Positions 52,588-59,015 of a stretch of DNA of 64,000 bases are shown here, piece by piece. Under the pieces are notes generated by a model, which saw nothing but the letters and a program-made list of their open reading frames with translations, was not told the DNA's origin and ran no database searches. Both the position numbers and the translations under genes were made by a program. This stretch comes from JACMNW01 sp031406155 (GTDB lineage: Bacteria; Pseudomonadota; Alphaproteobacteria; Rhodobacterales; Rhodobacteraceae). The DNA lies in the NCBI GenBank assembly GCA_031406155.1, contig JANOGW010000092.1, positions 5,241-69,240 of the forward strand, read 5' to 3'. How positions within the stretch are numbered: the stretch's first letter is position 1; every line of letters begins with the position of its first letter.

Positions 52588-53085
52588 ATGACCAAATTCG
52601 CCTTGTTCATCGCCGCAATGACGGCGTTCTTTGCACTTTCTTCGGGCCATATAGCCGCCGCCCAAGATGACATCCGCATCGAAGACCCCTACGCCCGCGT
52701 AACGGGGCCATCCGCCAAATCCGGCGCGGTTTTCCTGACCATCCTGAACCATTCAACCCAAGCGGACCGGCTGATCGCTGCGCGCACAGACGCGGCGAAA
52801 CGGGCGGAACTGCACAGCCATACCCAAGACGCGAATGGCGTGATGCGGATGGGTGAGGTGAAGGAAGGTTTCCCGATTGCGGGAATGGAGACGCACGTGC
52901 TGGATCGGGGGGGGAATCACATCATGCTGTTGGGCTTGACGCGCGCCATCAAGGCCGGCGATGTCCTGACCCTGACCCTGACATTCGAAAACGGCGGCGA
53001 CCTGACAATCGAGGTTCCCGTAGACAATGAACGCGCACCTGCAGCGATGGGACATGGCGGCCACAGCATGCCCGCCACGAACTGA
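52588..53085 (+). CDS. PCuAC-type periplasmic copper(I) chaperone
   Basis: 165 residues with a signal peptide (ALFIAAMTAFFALSSGHIAAAQ). The PCuAC domain has PYARVTGPSAKSGAVFLTILNHS, and the copper ligands H76, M88, H111 and M113 in ELHSHTQ...MRMGEV...GGNHIMLLGL, the H(M)x10M...HxM pattern. Such proteins deliver Cu(I) to the CuA/CuB sites of cytochrome c oxidase. The tail MGHGGHSM adds further potential ligands. AGGAT precedes the ATG. It is co-oriented with the DUF2946-like gene. Confidence 0.92.
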   Translation: MTKFALFIAAMTAFFALSSGHIAAAQDDIRIEDPYARVTGPSAKSGAVFLTILNHSTQADRLIAARTDAAKRAELHSHTQDANGVMRMGEVKEGFPIAGMETHVLDRGGNHIMLLGLTRAIKAGDVLTLTLTFENGGDLTIEVPVDNERAPAAMGHGGHSMPATN

Positions 53086-53133
53086 ACGCCACTTCGGTGC
53101 GGGGGTTGCAGGTGCTAAGTCTGCGGGGACCGT

Positions 53134-53448
53134 CTAGCCCCCGCAGTATAACTCTGCCTGCGTGCCGAAACTTTCGTAGCGGTCCCAGAACGCCTCATCC
53201 GCTTTGCCATCGGCCGCGCGCGCCTTTTCGGCACGTTCAGGATCCTTGAAAAACCCGGCGACCTTGCGCTGGTCACCATCCTTCAAGGTGAAATCCGCAA
53301 CGCCCTGAATGCAGTTGCACGCGGCCCGGTTTACCGCGTCACGATCCGACCGCATGCAGGCCTGATTAATCGGGCTGGCGGCTGCAAAAGCTGGATGTGT
53401 CACCAGGATCAGCCCGGCCGCACCGGCCCGCAAAACATGTCGGATCAT
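53134..53448 (-). CDS. Small exported protein with conserved cysteines
   Basis: 104 residues from the ATG giving MIRHVLRAGAAGLILVTHPAFAAA, a signal peptide. The mature part starts ASPINQACMRSDRDAVNRAACNCIQGVADFTLKDGDQRKVAGFFKDPERAEKARA and ends AELYCGG. The four cysteines (CMRSDR, CNC, YCGG) suggest disulfides. I recognise it only as a type of secreted protein common in Rhodobacterales, sometimes annotated without basis as an arginine transporter. It is divergent from lepA. Confidence 0.72.
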   Translation of the reverse strand: MIRHVLRAGAAGLILVTHPAFAAASPINQACMRSDRDAVNRAACNCIQGVADFTLKDGDQRKVAGFFKDPERAEKARAADGKADEAFWDRYESFGTQAELYCGG

Positions 53449-53612
53449 TACTCTGCCTCTTGCCACGGGCCGGGAAATCCACATGCCACCGGGTCATTTC
53501 CTACCGCGACTATGACGAAAACCGGCACCAAGTTCAATCCGCCCCCCATGTACAGGCGGCCGGCACCGCTCGGCGCTTGACCGCCCCTCAAATCTTGCGC
53601 ATATCCCCGCCC

Positions 53613-55412
53613 ATGACCCAGCTTTCCCTCATCCGCAATTTCTCGATCGTGGCGCATATTGACCACGGTAAATCCACCCTTGCTGATCGGTTGATCCAAT
53701 CAACCGGCACCGTCGCCGACCGCGATATGAAGGCACAGATGCTCGACAGCATGGATATCGAGCGTGAACGCGGCATCACCATCAAGGCCAACACGGTGCG
53801 GATCGAATACAAGGCCAAGGATGGCCAGACCTACATCCTGAACCTGATCGACACCCCCGGCCATGTCGACTTCGCCTATGAAGTCAGCCGGTCCATGCGC
53901 GCTGTCGAAGGCTCACTGCTGGTCGTCGATGCGTCGCAGGGGGTGGAGGCGCAGACGCTTGCCAACGTCTATCAGGCGCTGGACGCTGGTCATGAGATTG
54001 TGCCTGTGCTGAACAAGATCGACCTGCCCGCCGCCGAACCCGAACGCATCAAGCAGCAGATCGAGGATGTCATCGGCCTTGATGCGTCTGACGCGCTGCT
54101 GATTTCCGCCAAATCCGGCATCGGTATCCCCGACGTGCTGGAGGCGATCGTGCACCGCCTGCCTGCCCCCAAGGGCGACCGGGATGCGCCCCTGAAGGCG
54201 ATGCTGGTGGACAGCTGGTATGACGCCTACCTTGGTGTCGTGGTGATGATGCGGGTGATGGACGGCGTGGTGCGCAAGGGCGACCGCGTCAAGATGATCC
54301 AGTCGAATGCGGTTTACGGCATCGACAAGCTGGCGGTGCTGAAACCGCAGATGGTCGACATTGATGAACTGGGGCCGGGTGAGATCGGCATTTTCACCGC
54401 CTCGATCAAGCAACTGCGCGATACCCGTGTCGGCGACACCATCACGCATGAGAAACGCCCCTGCACGCAGGCTTTGCCCGGTTTTAAGCCCGCGCAACCC
54501 GTGGTGTTCTGCGGCCTGTTCCCGGTCGACGCCGCCGATTTCGAAAACCTGCGCGACGCGATTGATAAACTGGCGCTGAATGACGCCTCCTTCAGTTCCG
54601 AAATGGAAACCTCCGCCGCACTAGGCTTCGGCTTTCGCTGCGGCTTCCTTGGCCTTCTGCACCTCGAAGTGATCCGCGACCGGCTGGAGCGGGAATATGA
54701 CCTTGACCTGATCACCACCGCCCCCTCGGTCGTGTTCCACCTGCACATGAAAGACGGCGAGGTGCGCGATCTGCACAACCCCGCCGACATGCCCGACCTG
54801 ACCTATGTCGACCATATCGACGAGCCGCGCATCAAAGCCACCATCCTTGTGCCCGACGAATACCTTGGCGATATCCTGAAGCTCTGCCAGGACCGCCGGG
54901 GCATTCAGCTTGACCTGTCTTACGCTGGCAGCCGCGCCATGGTGGTCTATGACCTGCCACTGGCCGAAGTGGTGTTCGATTTCTACGACCGCCTGAAATC
55001 GGTGACCAAAGGCTATGCGTCGTTCGATTATACCATTTCCGAATACCGCGAGGATTATCTGGTCAAGATGTCGATCCTTGTGAACGACGAACCCGTCGAT
55101 GCTTTGTCGATGATGGTGCACCGCGACCGGGCCGAGGCGCGGGGGCGGGCGATGGTCGAAAAACTGAAAGACCTGATCCCCCGGCACATGTTCAAAATCC
55201 CGATTCAGGCGGCGATTGGCGGAAGGGTGATCGCGCGCGAGACGCTGAGCGCGATGCGCAAAGACGTAACCGCGAAATGCTACGGCGGCGATGCCACCCG
55301 GAAGAAAAAGCTGCTGGAAAAGCAGAAGGCCGGGAAGAAGAAGATGCGGCAGTTCGGGAAAGTGGAGATCCCGCAAGAAGCGTTCATCGCGGCGTTGAAG
55401 ATGGATTCTTGA
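53613..55412 (+). CDS. lepA: Elongation factor 4 (back-translocating GTPase LepA)
   Basis: 599 residues from the ATG giving MTQLSLIRNFSIVAHIDHGKST, the G1 motif. Other GTPase motifs are RERGITIKANTV (G2), DTPGHVDF (G3) and NKIDLP (G4). Domains 3 and 5 follow, and the LepA-specific C-terminal domain ends GGDATRKKKLLEKQKAGKKKMRQFGKVEIPQEAFIAALKMD. It binds ribosomes and aids translation under stress. The upstream frame is open but the conserved start is clear. Directly after it, on the same strand, comes the AT-rich DUF5343/HEPN unit. Confidence 0.97.
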   Translation: MTQLSLIRNFSIVAHIDHGKSTLADRLIQSTGTVADRDMKAQMLDSMDIERERGITIKANTVRIEYKAKDGQTYILNLIDTPGHVDFAYEVSRSMRAVEGSLLVVDASQGVEAQTLANVYQALDAGHEIVPVLNKIDLPAAEPERIKQQIEDVIGLDASDALLISAKSGIGIPDVLEAIVHRLPAPKGDRDAPLKAMLVDSWYDAYLGVVVMMRVMDGVVRKGDRVKMIQSNAVYGIDKLAVLKPQMVDIDELGPGEIGIFTASIKQLRDTRVGDTITHEKRPCTQALPGFKPAQPVVFCGLFPVDAADFENLRDAIDKLALNDASFSSEMETSAALGFGFRCGFLGLLHLEVIRDRLEREYDLDLITTAPSVVFHLHMKDGEVRDLHNPADMPDLTYVDHIDEPRIKATILVPDEYLGDILKLCQDRRGIQLDLSYAGSRAMVVYDLPLAEVVFDFYDRLKSVTKGYASFDYTISEYREDYLVKMSILVNDEPVDALSMMVHRDRAEARGRAMVEKLKDLIPRHMFKIPIQAAIGGRVIARETLSAMRKDVTAKCYGGDATRKKKLLEKQKAGKKKMRQFGKVEIPQEAFIAALKMDS

Positions 55413-55469
55413 TTGGTCAACGAACGAGGAGTAGGCTCATGACAGTTTTTATTCATGAGGCGAAGAGTG

Positions 55470-56195
55470 ATGACAGAGGACGTGACGCCGTTTGTCGAAA
55501 GTGATGCTGCAGCAACTAAGAGCGAAGATTCGACCCAAACGAGTAAAGAAGCTGACTCTTCTACCAAGCCAACCCGCGAAGTAAAGGGAAATCTTCCCTA
55601 CACGGCCTCTCCCGGTTCAATCAAGGGCGTATTGGACGCAGTGATTAAGGCGGAACGCCCAGACAAACTCAGTAACAACTATATGGAAACCGTCTTTGGC
55701 TTAAGCGGCGGCGGTGCGCGAGCGGTGCCTCCTATTCTTAAGAAAATGGGATTCCTTCAAAGCGATGCTGCACCTACAGAGCTTTACTCAAAGTTTAAGA
55801 CTGACTCTGGCCGCGGCCAGGCGGCATTGGCCGGATTGCGGTAAGCGTTCCCTGAAATTTTTCGAAAGAACGAAGTAGCCCATCGCGCAAATGAAGAACA
55901 GCTAAAGGACATAATTATTGAGATTACTGGCCTCAAGAAAACGGACCCTGTACTCCGCCATATACTGAATACATTCACAACTATAAGAACCTATATTCCG
56001 GACGGCACGCCAGAATCATTAATTTTTAGCGAACGGGATCAAGAACAAGGCCGACCAAAGCCAGAAGACCGTGGGGAGGATATGATCGGTCGTATAGGAT
56101 TAGCCTATCAAATTAACATAGTTTTGCCGGAGAGTCAGGATCCAATGGTTTATGATGCGATTTTCCGAAGCTTGAAGCGAAATCTGCTGACATGA
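55470..56195 (+). pseudogene. DUF5343-like gene interrupted by one in-frame TAA
   Basis: The frame runs for 124 codons to a TAA at 55842-55844, then stays open in the same frame to TGA at 56193, 241 codons in all counting the stop. The first part has NLPYTASPGSIKGVLDAVIKAERPDKLSNNYMETVFGLSGGGARAVPPILKKMGFL and TELYSKFK, the DUF5343 winged-helix-like core. After the TAA it continues FPEIFRKNEVAHRANEEQLKDIIIEITGLKKTD, also as in the family. So a single nonsense change (probably a Lys or similar codon) splits the gene; no start codon just after it offers re-initiation. The C-terminal half ends in ATGA, overlapping the HEPN gene. The region is AT-rich, indicating transfer. A sequencing error or readthrough is possible. 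Confidence 0.75.
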
Positions 56196-56785
56196 ACAAC
56201 CTTCACTCACTTGAGCTCTTCTGTCTCAAAGGGTCAGTACTGTTTCGATCACTTCGAAGTGTGTTGCCATCGGGCGACCTCGTTGATGGTCGAACAGAAC
56301 TTGAGCGTTATACAGATGCTTTAGTCGAGCGGCATCTTGGTCAGATCGATCAGTCAATCCGCTCCGATGCTCAACGTATGGGTGAGTTTTATAGAATGTT
56401 TTATGCTTTAGAGAATGACATAAGAGATCTAATTGCTATTACAATGGAAGAAGTTCATGGCGCAAATTGGTGGGGTAATAAAGTCCCAGAAGTTGTTAGA
56501 CAGAATGTTAAGAAAAACAAGGAAAGCGAAGATAGTGAGGGCCTTCCACCACGATCAAATAGACGAATAGATTATACAACTTTTGGCGAACTGGGAGAAA
56601 TAATCAAGGCTAACTGGGATGACTTTAGAGGCATGTTTTCAAATTGTAGCATCGCTCGATTTGAGCGCGTGATCAGGCGTCTAAATCTTGCTCGCGGGCC
56701 CATTGCTCACAGTGGCTACGTTCCTCCGGAGGAATCAGTTCGGCTTAAGATGGCAATCCGAGATTGGTATGCAATGCTTGAATAG
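56192..56785 (+). CDS. HEPN-domain protein, Swt1-like
   Basis: 197 residues, largely helical. The C-terminal half has IDYTTFGELGEIIKANWDDFRGMFSN and FERVIRRLNLARGPIAHSGYV with the HEPN Rx4H motif at R168 and H173; FGELGxII and LARxPIAH are typical of the Swt1-type HEPN group. HEPN proteins are metal-independent RNases common in toxin-antitoxin, abortive infection and other defence systems. The N-terminal 100 residues (FYRMFYALENDIRDLIAITMEEVHGANWWG) form the helical partner half. The start codon overlaps the stop of the DUF5343-like gene (ATGA), so the two are one unit. AT-rich composition marks it as foreign. Target and activity are unknown. Confidence 0.78.
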   Translation: MNNLHSLELFCLKGSVLFRSLRSVLPSGDLVDGRTELERYTDALVERHLGQIDQSIRSDAQRMGEFYRMFYALENDIRDLIAITMEEVHGANWWGNKVPEVVRQNVKKNKESEDSEGLPPRSNRRIDYTTFGELGEIIKANWDDFRGMFSNCSIARFERVIRRLNLARGPIAHSGYVPPEESVRLKMAIRDWYAMLE

Positions 56786-56807
56786 AGACCAATTGGGGTA
56801 GCGAGCC

Positions 56808-56878
56808 GTAGGGTGGGTGAAACCCACGCCTTCTTAATTTCCGTCCGGCGCACCGACGGTGGGTTTCACCTACCCCAC
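56808..56878. repeat. Inverted repeat built from GTAGGGTGGGTGAAACCCAC
   Basis: Two 20-base arms at 56808-56827 and 56859-56878 are reverse complements with two mismatches, separated by 31 bases. Each arm is itself partly palindromic (GTGGGT...ACCCAC). From general knowledge, sequences of the form GGTGGGTTTCACCCACC recur as dispersed repeats in many bacterial genomes, so this is probably such an element. Confidence 0.75.
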
Positions 56879-56952
56879 ACCTTGCGCCCGGTCCCTATGA
56901 CCGGGCAGCGCCCTCTCTCCCGGCCCTGCGCGTGGCGCAGGGCGTTCGGCGG

Positions 56953-56977
56953 GAAAACGGTCCACTGGACCGTTTTC
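56953..56977. repeat. Perfect 25-base palindrome GAAAACGGTCCA-C-TGGACCGTTTTC
   Basis: The two 12-base arms are exact reverse complements around a single central base. It is embedded in GGCGG...CTGATCCGCC context. I recall near-identical palindromes in intergenic regions of other Rhodobacteraceae, so it is likely a dispersed repeat, but this was not checked. Confidence 0.7.
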
Positions 56978-57114
56978 TGATCCGCCTCACCCCCCACGGG
57001 GCGGGCGCTTTGCACCCACCGCTCAGTTTGGGCGCGGCCGTGTGTGGTGCGGATCAGACGTAGGTCGGGGCCTGCCCCGACTCTGCATCAATGTCGGAAC
57101 AGGCCCCAACCTGC

Positions 57115-57258
57115 TTAAAACAACCCATCCCCGCCTTGGTCCTGCTCGATCGCTTCATCGGCGACCACGGCGGCACCGCCGCCGATCAGCAGGGGGGCGC
57201 AGGCCGAAAGGGCTACTGCCGTTACCAGTGCCAACATAGCTAAAACTGTCTTCTGCAT
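57115..57258 (-). CDS. 47-residue lipoprotein downstream of an entericidin-like gene
   Basis: The 47 codons from ATG (AAAGG upstream) begin MQKTVLAMLALVTAVALSACAPLL and continue GGGAAVVADEAIEQDQGGDG. The lipobox LSAC places the lipidated cysteine at residue 20, leaving a mature peptide of only 28 residues rich in G, A and acidic residues. It follows the entericidin-like gene by 26 bases on the same strand, so the two are probably co-transcribed. It may be the partner of the entericidin-like peptide; no firmer role is visible. Confidence 0.65.
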   Translation of the reverse strand: MQKTVLAMLALVTAVALSACAPLLIGGGAAVVADEAIEQDQGGDGLF

Positions 57259-57284
57259 CGCGCGACCTTTCTGTTGTTGACCGG

Positions 57285-57425
57285 TCAAAGACCGGCCTGA
57301 ACGTCCTGAGATTCCTCGGTGATCACTTCGCCGGCGTTTTCCAGATCGCGGCCAGCGCCTTGGACGGTTTCGCAGGCAGCAAGAACCATCAGGGCAAGCA
57401 GCGGCAGCAAAGTGAGGTATCTCAT
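57285..57425 (-). CDS. Entericidin EcnA/B-like lipoprotein
   Basis: The 46 codons from ATG give MRYLTLLPLLALMVLAACETVQGAGRDLENAGEVITEESQD. The lipobox LAAC followed by ETVQGAGRDLENAGE closely matches the entericidin family (ACNTVxGxGxDIxxAGxxI). In enteric bacteria ecnA (antidote) and ecnB (bacteriolytic toxin) are adjacent tiny lipoproteins; in alphaproteobacteria usually one copy is present, with an unproven role in the envelope. Here a second small lipoprotein follows at once. The mature peptide is about 28 residues. Confidence 0.82.
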   Translation of the reverse strand: MRYLTLLPLLALMVLAACETVQGAGRDLENAGEVITEESQDVQAGL

Positions 57426-57587
57426 CGGATTAGTCCTTCCAAGGTTTCGATCTGTCAACTCGTCAGACACCAAATCGTTCCCTTGCCACCTGAAATGGCA
57501 CCGAAAGCCCAGAACTGGCACCAAAAGCGGTGTGTCGGGTGCTCCGCCGTTAACCGGGCCTTAACCATAGCCGGTCAGACTACCGCA

Positions 57588-57875
57588 ATGAAACGCCTCA
57601 TCCCCCTGATCTTCCTCGCCGCCTGCGGTGCGCAGCCCACGCCCCTGATGTTCGGGGCAGAACGGATCGAGGCGACCCGAAACGGCCGCCAGTACGTTGT
57701 TTTCAAGAAAGAAAAGACGGTGGAAATCATTCGCCTCGGCTATGCCTCACGCGGCCAGCACCAGGGCATCCGCCGCGATATGATCGAGTTGATCCCCGAG
57801 GTTACCGGTTGCCGCCTGGTAGAAAGCACCCTGCAGGGCGACAGCGGTGAAATGCGGGGCCGGATCAACTGTTAG
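57588..57875 (+). CDS. Small lipoprotein of unknown function
   Basis: 95 residues starting MKRLIPLIFLAACGAQPTPLMFGA, with lipobox LAACG (Cys 13). The mature part is a short alpha/beta domain (FGAERIEATRNGRQYVVFKKEKTVEIIRLGYASRGQHQGIRRDMIELIPEVTGCRLVESTLQGDSGEMRGRINC) with two cysteines that could form a disulfide. I do not recognise a named family, though the type recurs in Rhodobacteraceae. Its 3' end overlaps the convergent small membrane-protein gene by 11 bases. Confidence 0.72.
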   Translation: MKRLIPLIFLAACGAQPTPLMFGAERIEATRNGRQYVVFKKEKTVEIIRLGYASRGQHQGIRRDMIELIPEVTGCRLVESTLQGDSGEMRGRINC

Positions 57876-58056
57876 TCGGCCCCTTGTAGACCAGTTCCCA
57901 AAACGCCCAGACCCCTGCTGCACCGAACAGAACCGCCCAGCCGGGGCTGTTGTAGTAAAGCTCGACCCCGCCCCAGATCAGCGGGAAAAGCGCCGTCGCC
58001 CAACGCCGCCACGCCGGGGCAAAGAACGGGTGATCTGCATCCAGAAGCTTTTTCAT
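57865..58056 (-). CDS. 63-residue membrane protein
   Basis: The ATG chosen gives MKKLLDADHPFFAPAWRRWATALFPLIWGGVELYYNSPGWAVLFGAAGVWAFWELVYKGP. Two hydrophobic stretches (residues 19-32 and 38-54) suggest a small inner-membrane hairpin. The pattern LDADHPFFxPxWRRxxxxxxPxxWxxxEL occurs as a conserved hypothetical in Rhodobacterales; function is unknown. It follows the esterase gene on the same strand, 42 bases downstream, and could share its transcript. Confidence 0.72.
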   Translation of the reverse strand: MKKLLDADHPFFAPAWRRWATALFPLIWGGVELYYNSPGWAVLFGAAGVWAFWELVYKGPTNS

Positions 58057-58098
58057 CACTGTCCCAAACCGCAATATCCGCGCCATCCTTAGCACAGA

Positions 58099-58896
58099 TC
58101 AGCCCTTTGGCATCAAGCTATCATAGGCAGCACCCAGCCGCGCCGCAGTGAAGGAATGCTTGCCGTCAAACAGGCACAGATCAAGCCGCTTGCCTGCCGC
58201 GTTGCTGTCGTGCGAACAGGTAAGGTCGGCCACGGAATAGCTGCCATCGGGCGAAAAACTCTTGTCTTTGCGGTACATGGCCAGCACCTGATCAAGATCG
58301 CCCTGCCAGGTGTCGGCGATTTTGCGACCCTGCATCGGCACCGTCGTATCGCTGGTGCCATGCACATGGACGATGTCTTGCGCCTGTGCCGGGCAGGTCG
58401 CAGGCGGGCCGCGCCAGAAGGTGCCGGAATACGGGATATAGCCCGCAAACGCATCGCCGCGTTCGCAGATCACCGTCCAGACGAACATGCCGCCCGCCGA
58501 AAAGCCTGTGATGATGGTGCGCGCGGGATCAACGCCAAACCGGCGTGCCGCATCGGCCATCACGGCGTCAAGATAGGCCATTTCATCGCGCGGCGCGGTA
58601 CTTTGCCCCGGCGCGCCCGGCAGGTTCCAGTCATCTGCGCCGGCATCGATGGCGATCAGGGCAAGGCCGCGGTCGGCGGCCATTCTGATCAGCCCCGTGT
58701 TCTTCATCGTGCCCGCCGCCGACCCCTGATAGCCATGCGCAAACACGATCGCGCCGATGGGTTGTGCCGAATTTTCCGGCAGGCTGATCCGGTAGGTGCC
58801 GGCCTTTATGGTGCAGTCGGATGTTGCACCGCAGGCGACGGCGGTTAGCGGAGCAAGGGCGGCGAAAAAGGCAGTGAAGGCAAGGCGCAAGATCAT
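58099..58896 (-). CDS. Secreted alpha/beta hydrolase, PHB depolymerase/esterase type
   Basis: 265 residues from the ATG with GGGAG upstream; signal peptide LAFTAFFAALAPLTAVACG. The alpha/beta-hydrolase nucleophile elbow is in ITGFSAGGMFVWTVICERG (GxSxG), the oxyanion region in IVFAHGYQGSAAGTM, and the Asp/His in VHVHGTSDTTVPM and FDGKHSF. This matches the LpqC/polyhydroxybutyrate-depolymerase-like family of exported esterases. The substrate could be a polyester or an aromatic ester. No polymer-metabolism genes are adjacent. Confidence 0.87.
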   Translation of the reverse strand: MILRLAFTAFFAALAPLTAVACGATSDCTIKAGTYRISLPENSAQPIGAIVFAHGYQGSAAGTMKNTGLIRMAADRGLALIAIDAGADDWNLPGAPGQSTAPRDEMAYLDAVMADAARRFGVDPARTIITGFSAGGMFVWTVICERGDAFAGYIPYSGTFWRGPPATCPAQAQDIVHVHGTSDTTVPMQGRKIADTWQGDLDQVLAMYRKDKSFSPDGSYSVADLTCSHDSNAAGKRLDLCLFDGKHSFTAARLGAAYDSLMPKG

Positions 58897-59015
58897 CAAT
58901 GGCTCCCTTGGTGAACGTGAGCAACTCTGCCATAAACCGGCACAGCGTCGACACGATTAAGCGCCACACGGGATGACAATTTCGTGTTTCAGCCTGCCCG
59001 ACGGACCCCGTTCAC

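Larger units (their letters stand above)
56786..57114. other. Gene-free stretch dense in palindromes
   Basis: No gene is seen in these 330 bases between the HEPN gene and the small lipoproteins. Successive inverted repeats are an 18/20 long-arm repeat (56808-56878), a hairpin at 56886-56906 (GCCCGGTC arms), one at 56924-56942 (CCCTGCGC arms), a perfect 25-base palindrome (56953-56977) and a hairpin at 57064-57081 (GTCGGGG arms). Their density suggests dispersed palindromic elements and perhaps transcription ends. Confidence 0.7.
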
